A stretch of DNA of 64,000 nt from Thalassobius sp. Cn5-15 (GCF_022347685.1 NZ_JAKRGF010000003.1:310001-374000), one strand, 5' to 3'. Positions 53,466 to 62,086 are shown, counted from the first letter of the stretch. Numbers and translations: made by a program. The notes: generated by a model from the letters alone, not told the origin.

Positions 53466-54305
53466 ATGACACGCACACGCCGTTTCCTGCAGGTCGATGT
53501 GTTCTGCGATCAGCCGGCCAAGGGCAATGGGCTGGCGGTCGTGGTGGATGCCGATGGGCTCAGCACCCAGCAGATGCAGGATTTCGCCGCCTGGACCAAT
53601 CTGGCGGAAACCACGTTTCTACTGCCCCCAGAAAATCCCGCTGCGGATTACCGCGTGCGAATCTTTACCCCGACTAAGGAAATGCGCTTTGCCGGCCATC
53701 CAACACTGGGCAGCGCGATCAGCTGGCTGCATTGTGGCGGTGCGCCATGCGATGCCGGGCGGCTGATGCAGGAATGCGATATTGGGTTGGTTGAGGTGGA
53801 CCTAAGTACCACACACCCTGCCTTTGTCGCTCCGCCAACCGAAATCACCCCGATGCCAGAGGCCGAGCGCGCACGCCTGATCGCAGCGATGCAGATTGAT
53901 CCCGCATGGGTCAAAAACACCATCTGCCTCAACAACGGACCCGCTTGGAACCTGTTTGAACTGCAGGACGCCGCGCAGGTTCTGGCGGTCGACGCCAGCC
54001 TGACCCGTTCGCCCGATCACGCGGGCCTGTCGTTGATCGGCACCCATTCGGCAGGCGAACCATGTGCCTACGAGGTGCGTAATATCGCCCCCTCCAGCGG
54101 CATGGTAGAGGATCCGATCACCGGATCCCTCAACGCCGCCATCGCGCACTGGCTGGCCGCCACAGATCGCCTGCCCGACCAGATGACCGTGGCGCAGGGC
54201 AGCGCCATCGGACGTCCCGGACGAGTCAACTACCGCAAGCGCGGCGATCAGGTGCTGATCGGTGGCGCAGTAAACATACTGATTGACGGACAGGTCACGC
54301 TATAG
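53466..54305 (+). CDS. PhzF family isomerase/epimerase
   Basis: A 279-aa protein of the diaminopimelate epimerase fold. Seen: RFLQVDVFCDQPAKGNGLAVVVD at the N-terminus, the conserved glutamate in NLAETTFLLPP (about residue 43), RIFTPTKEMRFAGHPTLGSA (about 65) and VEDPITGSLNAAIAHWLA with the GRPG-V turn (IGRPGRVNY). Most PhzF-like proteins have unknown substrates and are not linked to phenazine. The gene starts four bases after dnaX, with GAGGAG at the dnaX end as ribosome binding site, so it is coupled to dnaX. Confidence 0.92.
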   Translation: MTRTRRFLQVDVFCDQPAKGNGLAVVVDADGLSTQQMQDFAAWTNLAETTFLLPPENPAADYRVRIFTPTKEMRFAGHPTLGSAISWLHCGGAPCDAGRLMQECDIGLVEVDLSTTHPAFVAPPTEITPMPEAERARLIAAMQIDPAWVKNTICLNNGPAWNLFELQDAAQVLAVDASLTRSPDHAGLSLIGTHSAGEPCAYEVRNIAPSSGMVEDPITGSLNAAIAHWLAATDRLPDQMTVAQGSAIGRPGRVNYRKRGDQVLIGGAVNILIDGQVTL

Positions 54306-54397
54306 CTGCGACTTTGACGACCCTTGCGGCAACCCGGCACTTGCCGCACTGCTCGCCAGTCCGTATCTAGAGGCCAACAACTTCTCAGGAGATACCC

Positions 54398-54742
54398 ATG
54401 CTCAAAGGTCTCGGCGGTCTTGGCGATATGGCCAAGATGATGAAAAAAGCACAGGAAATGCAGGGCAAAATGGCCGACCTGCAAGAGGAATTGGCAAACA
54501 TGACCGTTATCGGCGAATCCGGTGCCGGTCTGGTCAAAGCCAGTTGCACCGCCAAAGGCATTCTGAACGGTCTGGACATCGACCCGTCGATCTTCCACCC
54601 CGATGAAAAAGAAGTGGTGGAGGATCTGATCCTTGCCGCGATCAAAGACGCGCAGACCAAGGCAACTGCCAAAGCGCAGGAAGAAATGTCCAAACTGACC
54701 GAAGGTCTGGGCCTGCCGGCAGACGTCAAACTGCCGTTCTGA
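54398..54742 (+). CDS. ybaB: YbaB/EbfC family nucleoid-associated protein
   Basis: A 114-aa DNA-binding protein. MLKGLGGLGDMAKMMKKAQEMQGKMADLQEELANMTVIGESGAGLVKASCTAKGILNGLDIDPS is typical of the family, followed by EVVEDLILAAIKDAQTKATAKAQEEM. It forms a tweezer-shaped dimer and is normally encoded between dnaX and recR, as here. It lies 92 bases after the phzF-like gene and is followed by a strong terminator. Confidence 0.95.
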   Translation: MLKGLGGLGDMAKMMKKAQEMQGKMADLQEELANMTVIGESGAGLVKASCTAKGILNGLDIDPSIFHPDEKEVVEDLILAAIKDAQTKATAKAQEEMSKLTEGLGLPADVKLPF

Positions 54743-54763
54743 TCCCAGCATCATACGTTACCG

Positions 54764-54790
54764 AAGGGTCCGCTAACGCGGGCCCTTTTT
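54764..54790 (+). terminator. Rho-independent terminator between ybaB and recR
   Basis: A 10-bp stem (AAGGGTCCGC with GCGGGCCCTT, TAAC loop, one G-T pair) followed by a T run. It suggests that recR has its own promoter despite synteny with dnaX-ybaB. Confidence 0.9.
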
Positions 54791-54848
54791 CGTATACACC
54801 CCGCGCATTGCACTGTTCATCAGTCGGAGGCCAGCGTATCGTCACCCC

Positions 54849-55448
54849 ATGACTGACCACGCCCCCAAAGACATCGACACATTGATTGAGTTGCTGGCAA
54901 AACTGCCCGGCCTTGGACCACGGTCGGCCCGCCGCGCAGTTCTACACATGATCCGCAAACGGGCGATTCTACTAGCCCCGCTGGCCGACCAGATGCAACG
55001 GGTGGCCGAAACCGCGCGCGAATGCCTGAACTGCGGCAATGTCGGCACGGCGGATGTCTGCGATATCTGCGCCAATGAGGCGCGTGGCAACGGCATCCTG
55101 TGCGTGGTGGAGGATGTGGCCGATCTGTGGGCAATGGAACGGGCAGCTGTGTTCAAGGGCCGCTATCACGTTTTGGGTGGCACACTATCAGCACTAGACG
55201 CTGTGGGGCCGGAAGAGTTGCGCATCCCGCAACTGGTGGACCGCGTGACGTCCGAGAATGTGACAGAGGTCATTCTGGCACTGAACGCCACCATAGACGG
55301 TCAAACCACCGCTCATTACATCGCTGATCAGCTGGAGGGACGGGTCACGCTCACCTCGCTGGCACAAGGCGTGCCCATCGGCGGCGAATTGGATTATCTG
55401 GATGAGGGCACGATCACCGCCGCGCTCAACGCACGGCGCCAGATCTGA
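54849..55448 (+). CDS. recR: Recombination mediator RecR
   Basis: A 199-aa protein. The helix-hairpin-helix [24 protein letters not shown], zinc site [16 protein letters not shown] (about residue 58), Toprim segment [28 protein letters not shown] and a C-terminal Walker-like end ([29 protein letters not shown]) are all present. With RecF/RecO it loads RecA on gapped DNA. A start 58 bases after the upstream terminator implies separate initiation. Confidence 0.97.
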   Translation: MTDHAPKDIDTLIELLAKLPGLGPRSARRAVLHMIRKRAILLAPLADQMQRVAETARECLNCGNVGTADVCDICANEARGNGILCVVEDVADLWAMERAAVFKGRYHVLGGTLSALDAVGPEELRIPQLVDRVTSENVTEVILALNATIDGQTTAHYIADQLEGRVTLTSLAQGVPIGGELDYLDEGTITAALNARRQI

Positions 55449-55536
55449 AAAGGTTTAGGGGGACACTGCCCCCTTGGCCCTCAACCCATTCACCCGGGAT
55501 AATATTCGGACAGAAAAAGGCGCAGCAGCGCATAGA

Positions 55537-55568
55537 AAAACCCCGAGGCGCTGTGCCATCGGGGTTTT
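55537..55568. terminator. Bidirectional terminator between recR and trcR
   Basis: A 10-bp stem (AAAACCCCGA with TCGGGGTTTT, 12-base loop) with T/A tracts on both sides, fit to end both convergent transcripts. Confidence 0.88.
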
Positions 55569-55594
55569 GATGTTCATACCAAACAGGCGCAGCC

Positions 55595-56341
55595 TTAGGG
55601 CTGTTCGTCGTCGTCCGAATCACCGGGGAGGTTGAAGAAGCTGTCAGCGTCGATGATCTCTTCTTCCTTCTCTTCGGGTTCATCGCCGCCGAGGCTAAAG
55701 GTTTCCAGACCTTCGATGGCGGTCGGGATTTTCGGCGCCTCTTCTTCCATGGCCAACGACTGTTCGGTGCTGACCAGCTTACGGCGCTCATCATCGCTCA
55801 TCACGCCGCCTTCGGCAGCTTTCTTGGCGACAGCCTTCTGAACGGCGGCGTCCAGTTCAGACTGCTTACACAAGCCCAGCGCCACCGGGTCCACCGGCTG
55901 AATGTTGGCGATGTTCCAGTGGGTACGCTCACGAATCGCCTGAATGGTCGGCTTGGTGGTGCCCACCAGTTTAGCGATCTGCGAATCTGCCAGTTCGGGA
56001 TGAAATTTCACCAGCCAGTAGATCGACGCCGGACGGTCCTGACGTTTGCTGAGCGGAGTGTAACGCGGGCCGCGGCGCTTTTCCTCGCCCACAGCGGCTG
56101 CGTTGAACTTCAGCTTCAGTTTGTGCAGCACGTTCTTTTCGGCGGCGTCAATCTCTTCTTGCGTCAGCTGGTTGTTGGTGACGGGATCAAACCCCTTCAC
56201 GCCGGGCGCAACATCACCATCGGCGATGCCCTGAATTTCCAGCTCATGCATGCCGACGAAATCGGCAATCTGCTTGAAGCTGATCGTGGTGTTGTCGATC
56301 AGCCAGACAGCGGTGGCTTTGGCCATAATCGGCTTGGACAT
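55595..56341 (-). CDS. trcR: TrcR-type cell-cycle transcriptional regulator (DUF1013)
   Basis: A 248-aa protein. MAKATAVWLIDNTTISFKQIADFVGMHELEIQGIADGDVAPGVKGFDPVTNNQLTQEEI is the DUF1013 core with a helix-turn-helix-like segment; SIYWLVKFHPELADSQIAKLVGTTKPTIQAIRERTHWN adds a second one. The C-terminal third is acidic (EEEAPKIP, EPEEKEEEIIDADSFFNLPGDSDDDEQP). TrcR homologues are conserved in alphaproteobacteria and have been linked to the CtrA/GcrA cell-cycle network. GGAG lies upstream of the start. Confidence 0.9.
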   Translation of the reverse strand: MSKPIMAKATAVWLIDNTTISFKQIADFVGMHELEIQGIADGDVAPGVKGFDPVTNNQLTQEEIDAAEKNVLHKLKLKFNAAAVGEEKRRGPRYTPLSKRQDRPASIYWLVKFHPELADSQIAKLVGTTKPTIQAIRERTHWNIANIQPVDPVALGLCKQSELDAAVQKAVAKKAAEGGVMSDDERRKLVSTEQSLAMEEEAPKIPTAIEGLETFSLGGDEPEEKEEEIIDADSFFNLPGDSDDDEQP

Positions 56342-56470
56342 TGCATGTCTCCTTAACTTACAACTTCCCCGTCGCCTGAAAGCAGGCTGTCCCGATTTTC
56401 GGAACGGATCACCTTTTTGGGGGAACTTGGCCCCTGTATAGTCTTTTGCGAGTGATAAGGAAAGAGAGTA

Positions 56471-57145
56471 ATGCGTTTACCTAAATTGCGCCGCGCCACA
56501 CGACAACTGTGTGGCCTAATCGCGGCTGGCCTGCTGGCGGTGTCTACCGTCCCTGCCCGCGCTGACGGCGAAAAATCCGGCGTCTTTGACTACTATGTCA
56601 TGGCGCTGAGCTGGTCGCCGACATGGTGCGCACTGGAAGGCGATGCGCGCCAGTCGCCGCAATGCGACAAGGCGGCCGATTTCGGTTGGGTCCTGCACGG
56701 GGTCTGGCCACAGTTTCATCGCGGCTGGCCGGCCTACTGCCCCACGGTGGAACGTCATCCCAGCCGTCAGATGACAGCCGAGATGGCCGATATTATGGGC
56801 ACCCCTGGCCTGGCTTGGCATCAGTGGAAAAAGCACGGCACCTGTAGTGGATTATCCGCGCGAGGCTACTACGATCTGTCGCGAGAGGCTTACGCCAGCG
56901 TGACCCGCCCAGAGGTGTTCCGCAAGCTAGAGAAATCCGTGAAGCTGCCCGCCAGCGTAGTGGAGGAAGCATTCCTGAAGGCAAACCCTGCCTTTGAACC
57001 GGATATGGTCACTGTGACCTGCAAATCGGGCCGGATCCAAGAGGTGCGGGTGTGCCTGTCAAAGGATCTGGACCCAGTGCCCTGCGGTCAGGACGTGGTG
57101 CGTGATTGCCAGATGAAGGACGCGCTGCTGGACCCGGTGCGTTAA
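56471..57145 (+). CDS. Secreted ribonuclease T2 family protein
   Basis: A 224-aa exported RNase. A signal peptide (ends TVPARA, residue 31) is followed by YYVMALSWSPTWC, the CAS-1 motif FGWVLHGVWPQ (about residue 72) and the CAS-2 motif WHQWKKHGTCSG (about 117), which hold the two catalytic histidines. Cysteines are abundant and fit disulfides. It cleaves RNA through 2',3'-cyclic phosphates in the periplasm or medium. It is divergent from trcR and followed by an ATACGC palindrome. Confidence 0.93.
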   Translation: MRLPKLRRATRQLCGLIAAGLLAVSTVPARADGEKSGVFDYYVMALSWSPTWCALEGDARQSPQCDKAADFGWVLHGVWPQFHRGWPAYCPTVERHPSRQMTAEMADIMGTPGLAWHQWKKHGTCSGLSARGYYDLSREAYASVTRPEVFRKLEKSVKLPASVVEEAFLKANPAFEPDMVTVTCKSGRIQEVRVCLSKDLDPVPCGQDVVRDCQMKDALLDPVR

Positions 57146-57149
57146 GGAA

Positions 57150-57165
57150 CATACGCAAGCGTATG
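57150..57165. repeat. ATACGC-NN-GCGTAT palindrome, copy 2
   Basis: CATACGC and GCGTATG arms around AA, five bases after the RNase T2 stop. The first copy (10649-10664) has the same arms and a TT centre. Confidence 0.5.
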
Positions 57166-57206
57166 GAAGGCGCGCCACCCGCGCCCTCCATGATTTCAGG
57201 GTCGGA

Positions 57207-58187
57207 TCACACCTTCAGAACGATTTTACCGATATGGGTGTTGCTTTCCATATGGGCGTGAGCGGCGCTGGCATCCTCCAGCGCGTATTCACTGTCCATC
57301 ACCGGCGCAATGCGCCCCGCCGACAGCAGTGGCCAGACCTGTTCGCGCAGCTCCGCCGCGATACCGGCCTTGGCCAGATCGCTTTGCGGGCGCAGAGTGG
57401 AGCCTGTGATCGTCAAACGGCGCAGCATCACTTGCGCGAAGTTCAACTCAACCTTAGGCCCTTGCAGGAAAGCGATCTGCACCAGCCGCCCTTCATCCGC
57501 CAATGCGCGGATATTGCGCGGGATATAGAGACCGCCAACCATATCGAGGATCAGGTGCGCGCCGCCTTCCGCGCGCATGATGTCGACGAAATCCTCATCG
57601 CGATAAACGATGGTCCGCTCTGCCCCTAGGGCGGCGCAAGCAGCGGCTTTTTCTTGCGTTCCGACAGTAGCGAACACGCGGGCGCCAAGGGCATTGGCCA
57701 GTTGGATCGCCGTCGTGCCGATGCCAGACGCACCGCCATGCACCAGAAAGCGTTCACCCGCCTTCAACCCGCCGCGCTGGAACACATTGGACCATACGGT
57801 GAAGAATGTTTCAGGGAGGCAGGCGGCCTGTTTCAGGCTCATCCCATCAGGCACGGGCAGACAATGGGCGGCAGGTGTGGCGACATATTCAGCGTAGCCA
57901 CCGCCGGGCAGCAGGGCGCAGACCTGATCGCCGACAGACCAATCACTGACGCCTTCGCCCAGGGCCACCACCTCGCCCGAGGCCTCCAGCCCCGGCAGAT
58001 CACTGGCGGTGGGCGGCGGCGCATAAAGACCCGCACGCTGCAACGCGTCGGGGCGGTTCACACCGGCATAGGCGACCTTGATCACCACCTCACCAGAGGC
58101 AGCCACGGGCATAGGACGACTGCAGGGTTTCAACACATCGGGGCCGCCGGCCTCGGTAATTTCGACAGCGCGCATTGTGTCAGCCAT
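57207..58187 (-). CDS. NAD(P)H-quinone oxidoreductase (zinc-independent MDR family)
   Basis: A 326-aa medium-chain dehydrogenase/reductase of the quinone oxidoreductase group. Seen: VKVAYAGVNRPDALQRAGLYAPPP, LPGLEASGEVVALGEGV, the NADP site LVHGGASGIGTTAIQLANALGARVFATVG (about residue 145) and LILDMVGGLYIPRNIRALADEGRLVQIAFLQG. The structural and catalytic zinc ligands of alcohol dehydrogenases are missing, as usual for this group. It reduces quinones or other activated double bonds. It lies 42 bases after the COQ9 gene. Confidence 0.92.
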   Translation of the reverse strand: MADTMRAVEITEAGGPDVLKPCSRPMPVAASGEVVIKVAYAGVNRPDALQRAGLYAPPPTASDLPGLEASGEVVALGEGVSDWSVGDQVCALLPGGGYAEYVATPAAHCLPVPDGMSLKQAACLPETFFTVWSNVFQRGGLKAGERFLVHGGASGIGTTAIQLANALGARVFATVGTQEKAAACAALGAERTIVYRDEDFVDIMRAEGGAHLILDMVGGLYIPRNIRALADEGRLVQIAFLQGPKVELNFAQVMLRRLTITGSTLRPQSDLAKAGIAAELREQVWPLLSAGRIAPVMDSEYALEDASAAHAHMESNTHIGKIVLKV

Positions 58188-58229
58188 GCTGTCCTCCCTT
58201 CTTATCTGTTCTGAAAATCTCTGCCGCGG

Positions 58230-58913
58230 TTACGGCTTCTGATGACCCGGCAAATCTGTCTGCGCAGCTGCGGGTGCACTGATTCGATCAAGTATCGACA
58301 ACGGACCCTTCAGCACACCGGACAGCAACTTGTTGTCGCGCACGCCTGCCTTCAGTTTTTCGAACTGCATGACATTGTCGATGCGACGGTCCAGAAACTC
58401 CCACGTCGCGGCGTGCTCTGCGCTATCATCGCCCAGCCAATAGAGCAGGGTGGTGGTGTAAACGCCAGACAGAGTGGCGCGCTTGGTGTACCAGTTCACA
58501 TCGTCGGATGTATCGCCCAGCGCGGTCCAGATCTGATCAACTGTGCCCCAGACCAGCCGCGTGCCCTCTGCCGCGTAGTGTGGCAAAGCAAACAGGGTCA
58601 TGCCTCGACGAACAAGCTCTTTATCCTCAACAGCTTCCAGTCGAAATTGCACCGCTGCAGCGATGCGATCACGAAACCGCATGTCCGCCAGATCCGCGTC
58701 TGCCAAACGGGCCAGCATAGCCGCATCACCCGCCTGGTGATAGGCCACCGCCAGATCCACCGCCCCACGCGGGCACAGGGCATTGGCCACCACCGGGTTC
58801 ACGTCCACATCTGTCAGCGTTGCCTGCCATGTTGCATCACTCCACCCGTCAAAAGGCACATGCATCAGCGCCGCCTCCAACAGATCAGCCTTTACATCAC
58901 GGGTCTCAGTCAT
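58230..58913 (-). CDS. COQ9 family protein
   Basis: A 227-aa protein of the COQ9 (TetR-like fold) family. LLEAALMHVPFDGWSDATWQATLTDVDVNPVVANALCPRGAVDLAVAYH and WYTKRATLSGVYTTTLLYWLGDDSAEHAATWEFLDRRIDNVMQFEKLK are characteristic, the latter ending in the amphipathic C-terminal helix. In mitochondria COQ9 presents lipid substrates to COQ7 in ubiquinone synthesis; the bacterial role is assumed similar. ATG 58913 has AAAGGA upstream; ATG 58931 is possible. It is divergent from rpsU. Confidence 0.9.
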   Translation of the reverse strand: MTETRDVKADLLEAALMHVPFDGWSDATWQATLTDVDVNPVVANALCPRGAVDLAVAYHQAGDAAMLARLADADLADMRFRDRIAAAVQFRLEAVEDKELVRRGMTLFALPHYAAEGTRLVWGTVDQIWTALGDTSDDVNWYTKRATLSGVYTTTLLYWLGDDSAEHAATWEFLDRRIDNVMQFEKLKAGVRDNKLLSGVLKGPLSILDRISAPAAAQTDLPGHQKP

Positions 58914-58991
58914 GCTGTCATCCTTTCGCAAAGTGCCACAATGGCAATGGGGGTGGGCACCCTAGACAGATAGCGCGTTCCTTGCTAAAGG

Positions 58992-59042
58992 ACCACCTCC
59001 TGCAACTTCATGCAACTTAACTAGAAAGGTGGTGAAAACCAC
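58992..59042 (+). promoter_or_regulatory. rpsU leader with mutually exclusive hairpins at the Shine-Dalgarno
   Basis: GTGGT-GAAA-ACCAC (59029-59042) forms a 5-bp hairpin with a GNRA loop that ends at the ATG and covers part of the AGGTGG Shine-Dalgarno. ACCACCT (58992-58998) can instead pair with AGGTGGT (59027-59033). The two structures exclude each other. TGCAACTT occurs twice between them (59001 and 59011). This could serve translational control of S21. Confidence 0.5.
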
Positions 59043-59249
59043 ATGCAGGTTTCTGTTCGTGACAACAACGTCGATCAGGCGCTCCGCGCCCTGAAGAAAA
59101 AGCTCCAGCGCGAAGGTGTCTTCCGCGAAATGAAGCTCAAGCAGCATTTCGAGAAGCCGTCCGTCAAAAAAGCGCGCGAGAAAGCTGAAGCCGTACGTCG
59201 TGCCCGCAAACTGGCACGCAAGAAAGCCCAGCGCGAAGGTCTGCTGTAA
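59043..59249 (+). CDS. rpsU: 30S ribosomal protein S21
   Basis: A 68-aa ribosomal protein: [20 protein letters not shown] at the start, then [35 protein letters not shown] and a basic tail. S21 sits at the 30S platform near the anti-Shine-Dalgarno sequence and is needed for initiation on natural mRNAs. The gene is monocistronic with a strong terminator 44 bases after the stop. The leader can form hairpins over the ribosome binding site. Confidence 0.97.
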   Translation: MQVSVRDNNVDQALRALKKKLQREGVFREMKLKQHFEKPSVKKAREKAEAVRRARKLARKKAQREGLL

Positions 59250-59292
59250 GATCTTCTCTCAAAGGCTTTGAGCTTTTGAACGGATAAGTTAG

Positions 59293-59326
59293 AACCCCCG
59301 GTCGTTCGCGCCCGGGGGTTTTTTTG
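59293..59326 (+). terminator. Rho-independent terminator of rpsU
   Basis: A 9-bp stem (AACCCCCGG with CCGGGGGTT) followed by seven Ts. A second small hairpin (CCGCCCC-GTG-GGGGCGG) lies at 59380-59396 without a T run. Confidence 0.93.
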
Positions 59327-59464
59327 TTATTTCAGCTTTATAGCTAGAGCTATTTGTATCAAACGATTGGGACCGAGCGCCGCCCCGTGGGGGCGGAATG
59401 GCGCGGCCTAACAGTGCCTGTTGGGCGGGAGTTCGATAAAAGACAACTACGATATCTTTGGTGA

Positions 59465-59923
59465 TCACACCGGCAGCGCCGTGGTCTTGAACACTGTGCG
59501 CAGGGCAAAGCTGGATTGCATCTGCGCTACGCCGGGCAAACGCGCCAGATGCTGGCGGTGGATACGTGCGAAATCTTCGGTGTTTTCAGCAACCACCTTC
59601 AGCAGATAGTCCGCAGACCCCGCCATGAGGTGGCACTCGAGCACATCAGGAATGCGCGCCACCGCCTTTTCAAAGGCCTCCAACACCTCATCCGCCTGCC
59701 CCTGTAGGGTAATTTCCACAAACACAGTGGTCGATACCCCGATTTTACGTGGGTCCAGCAGCGCGACGTAGTCACGAATATACCCGTCCGCTTCCAGCCG
59801 CTGCACCCGGCGATGACAAGCCGAAGCCGAGAGGTTCACCGCATCCGACAGGTCAGCATTGGACATCCGCCCCTTGCGTTGCAAAACCGTCAGGATACGC
59901 CGATCTGTCGTGTCTAAGGTCAT
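59465..59923 (-). CDS. Lrp/AsnC family regulator, probable AldR-like activator of ald
   Basis: A 152-aa regulator. The N-terminal HTH is LDTTDRRILTVLQRKGRMSNADLSDAVNLSASACHRRVQRLEADGYIRDYVALLDPRKIG. The C-terminal RAM domain contains VFVEITLQGQADEVLEAFEKAVARIPDVLECHLMAGSADYLLKVVAENTEDFARI. It is divergent from alanine dehydrogenase, an arrangement known for Lrp-type regulators that sense alanine. The intergenic region has inverted TTTATGCAA/TTGCATAAA elements. Confidence 0.92.
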   Translation of the reverse strand: MTLDTTDRRILTVLQRKGRMSNADLSDAVNLSASACHRRVQRLEADGYIRDYVALLDPRKIGVSTTVFVEITLQGQADEVLEAFEKAVARIPDVLECHLMAGSADYLLKVVAENTEDFARIHRQHLARLPGVAQMQSSFALRTVFKTTALPV

Positions 59924-60017
59924 TTATGCAAAATCCTTCGCCAAATTTGACGATCCTTCGTAGAAAATTTCTGACGCAACGTCAAATACAGCGGAGTTTC
60001 GGAACCGATTGCATAAA
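59923..60017. promoter_or_regulatory. Lrp/ald divergent promoter with paired inverted 9-mers
   Basis: TTTATGCAA (59923-59931) and its exact complement TTGCATAAA (60009-60017) flank an AT-rich stretch. ATCCTTCG also occurs twice, 20 bp apart (59933, 59953). This fits an Lrp-type multimeric binding region; assignment inferred from position. Confidence 0.45.
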
Positions 60018-60068
60018 AAATAGGCAAAATGAAAACAGGAAAATCATCTGGCAGCGAGGAGATGCGCA

Positions 60069-61184
60069 ATGAAAATCGGATGCCCCAAAGAAATCAAGCC
60101 ACAGGAATTCCGCGTTGGCATGACGCCCAACGCAGCCCGTGAAGCAGTAGAAGCTGGTCATCAGGTGATGATCGAAGCGGGCGCAGGCCTTGGCGCTGGT
60201 TTCACAGATGCGGACTACACACTGGCGGGCGCCGCCATTGTGGACACGGCCGAAGAAATTTTTGCCACCGCCGAAATGGTCGTCAAGGTGAAAGAACCGC
60301 AAGCGGTTGAGCGCAAGATGCTGCGTGAAGGTCAGCTGTTGTTCACCTACCTTCACCTTGCCCCTGATCCCGACCAGACCCATGACCTGATTGCCTCAGG
60401 CTGTACCGCGATTGCCTATGAAACCGTGACGGACCGCAATGGCGGCCTCCCCCTCTTGGCCCCAATGTCAGAGGTTGCGGGCAAACTGGCGCCGCAGGTG
60501 GGCGCATGGACCCTACAGAAGGCCAATGGCGGCCGTGGCGTCCTGATGGGGGGCGTGCCCGGTGTATCGCCGGCCAATGTCGTGGTGATCGGTGGCGGCG
60601 TCGTTGGCACGCAGGCCGCGCGTGTCGCCGCTGGCATGGGCGCTGATGTGACCGTTTTGGACATGTCGTTGCCGCGTCTGCGCTATCTGGACGATGCCTT
60701 CCGGTCTGAGTTCAAGACCGCCTACGCCTCCAAGGGCAACACCGCCGAACTGGTCCGTCAAGCCGATATGGTTGTTGGCGCTGTGCTGATCCCCGGTGCC
60801 GCCGCGCCGAAACTTATTAGCCGCGAACAACTGAGCGAGATGAAGCCAGGCGCGGCACTAGTGGACGTGGCGATTGATCAGGGCGGGTGCTTTGAAACCT
60901 CGCGCGCGACGACCCATGCGGATCCGATCTATGACGTCGATGGCATCATGCACTACTGTGTCGCCAACATGCCGGGCGCAGTTGCGCGCACGTCCACCAT
61001 CGCGCTGGGAAATGCGACCATGCCCTTCATGATGGCGCTGGCGAACAAAGGCTGGAAACAGGCCTGTGCTGACGACGAGCATCTGCTGAACGGTCTGAAC
61101 GTCCACGCGGGCAAGCTGACCTACTACGCAGTCGGCAAAGCGCTGGGGATCGACGTGACCTCGCCGCAACTGTTGGTTAAATAA
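60069..61184 (+). CDS. ald: Alanine dehydrogenase
   Basis: A 371-aa NAD-dependent enzyme interconverting alanine and pyruvate plus ammonia. Seen: IGCPKEIKPQEFRVGMTPNAAREAVEAGHQVMIEAGAGLGAGFTDADY, the catalytic Lys in MVVKVKEPQ (about residue 74), the catalytic His in LLFTYLHLAPD (about 95), and the NAD-binding loop VVVIGGGVVGTQAARVAAGMGADVTVLD (about 170). It supports growth on alanine and ammonia assimilation. The divergent Lrp-type gene is probably its regulator. Confidence 0.97.
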   Translation: MKIGCPKEIKPQEFRVGMTPNAAREAVEAGHQVMIEAGAGLGAGFTDADYTLAGAAIVDTAEEIFATAEMVVKVKEPQAVERKMLREGQLLFTYLHLAPDPDQTHDLIASGCTAIAYETVTDRNGGLPLLAPMSEVAGKLAPQVGAWTLQKANGGRGVLMGGVPGVSPANVVVIGGGVVGTQAARVAAGMGADVTVLDMSLPRLRYLDDAFRSEFKTAYASKGNTAELVRQADMVVGAVLIPGAAAPKLISREQLSEMKPGAALVDVAIDQGGCFETSRATTHADPIYDVDGIMHYCVANMPGAVARTSTIALGNATMPFMMALANKGWKQACADDEHLLNGLNVHAGKLTYYAVGKALGIDVTSPQLLVK

Positions 61185-61232
61185 ACCTACTGAATAAACC
61201 TGATGGCGGTCCAAACCCAAGCTGGACCGCCC

Positions 61233-61964
61233 TCAGACCACCGGAGCCGGATGGCGCACTGCGACCGGATTCACCCCAAACCGGGCGCGAAAGGCGCGGC
61301 TGAAACCCTCCCCCGATCCATAACCGTAGCGCCGCGCCACCTGCTCCACCCGATCGCCACGGGCCAGATCCTGATGCGCCACCGTCAGCCGCCAATGGCG
61401 CAGGTAGGCCATTGGGGTCATCCCCACAGCGGCGGCAAACAACTCTGAAAACCGGCTGAGCGACAATCCCGCCTCCTGCGCCAGATCGCTGTTGTTCCAG
61501 CCTTGGCCGGGGCGGTCGTGAATCGCTACCAAAGCCCGCGCCAACCGCAAATCCGACAGCCCTGCCAGAACACCCGGCTCGGCACTGCCGCAACTGATCT
61601 GATGGCGCAGAATGCGCACCATCAACACCTCACCCAAGCGGCGCTGGACTGTCGGCCCACCGCAGTGTTTTCCCGCAATCTCAGCCTGTAGAAACGCGAT
61701 CAACCCAACCACTTCTGGGCTATCCTGCAGCGGCATATCCACCGCCGCAGGCAGCGCCTGCATCAACGGGTTCGCCGCACCACCCCAGCCAACACGGGCG
61801 GCAAAAACAACCCGGTTATCGCATCGCCCCTGAGGCTGCCCGCGCAGCACAACATGACAGGGCTGACCGTCTTCATCCCCCAGAACCAACAGGTTCGCCT
61901 CCTCTGGCGCGGCTGGCTCTATATCCATTTCAAACCGTTCCATAAGCGCGTTAAGGCGGTCCAT
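61233..61964 (-). CDS. AraC family transcriptional regulator (cupin-type)
   Basis: A 243-aa regulator. The N-terminal part (residues 1-130) resembles the AraC cupin_6 domain (LMQALPAAVDMPLQDSPEVVGLIAFLQAEIAGKHCGGPTVQRRLGEVLMVRILRHQI). The C-terminal HTH shows NNSDLAQEAGLSLSRFSELFAAAVGMTPMAYLRHWRLTVAHQDLARGDRVEQVARRYGYGSGEGFSRAFRARFGVNP. The start at 61964 has AAAGGG upstream; a longer frame to 62045 is rejected. It is divergent from the peroxiredoxin-like gene and likely regulates it. Confidence 0.88.
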   Translation of the reverse strand: MDRLNALMERFEMDIEPAAPEEANLLVLGDEDGQPCHVVLRGQPQGRCDNRVVFAARVGWGGAANPLMQALPAAVDMPLQDSPEVVGLIAFLQAEIAGKHCGGPTVQRRLGEVLMVRILRHQISCGSAEPGVLAGLSDLRLARALVAIHDRPGQGWNNSDLAQEAGLSLSRFSELFAAAVGMTPMAYLRHWRLTVAHQDLARGDRVEQVARRYGYGSGEGFSRAFRARFGVNPVAVRHPAPVV

Positions 61965-62086
61965 CGCTACGCCCTTTCGGTGTTTAAATCGGATTATTCG
62001 GATTTTTCCGACACAAAAATGCCTCACATAGGTATTCAACGTCAATCCCTGTTTTTGTCGTTACGGCAACCAGAAAGGAAATGCTT

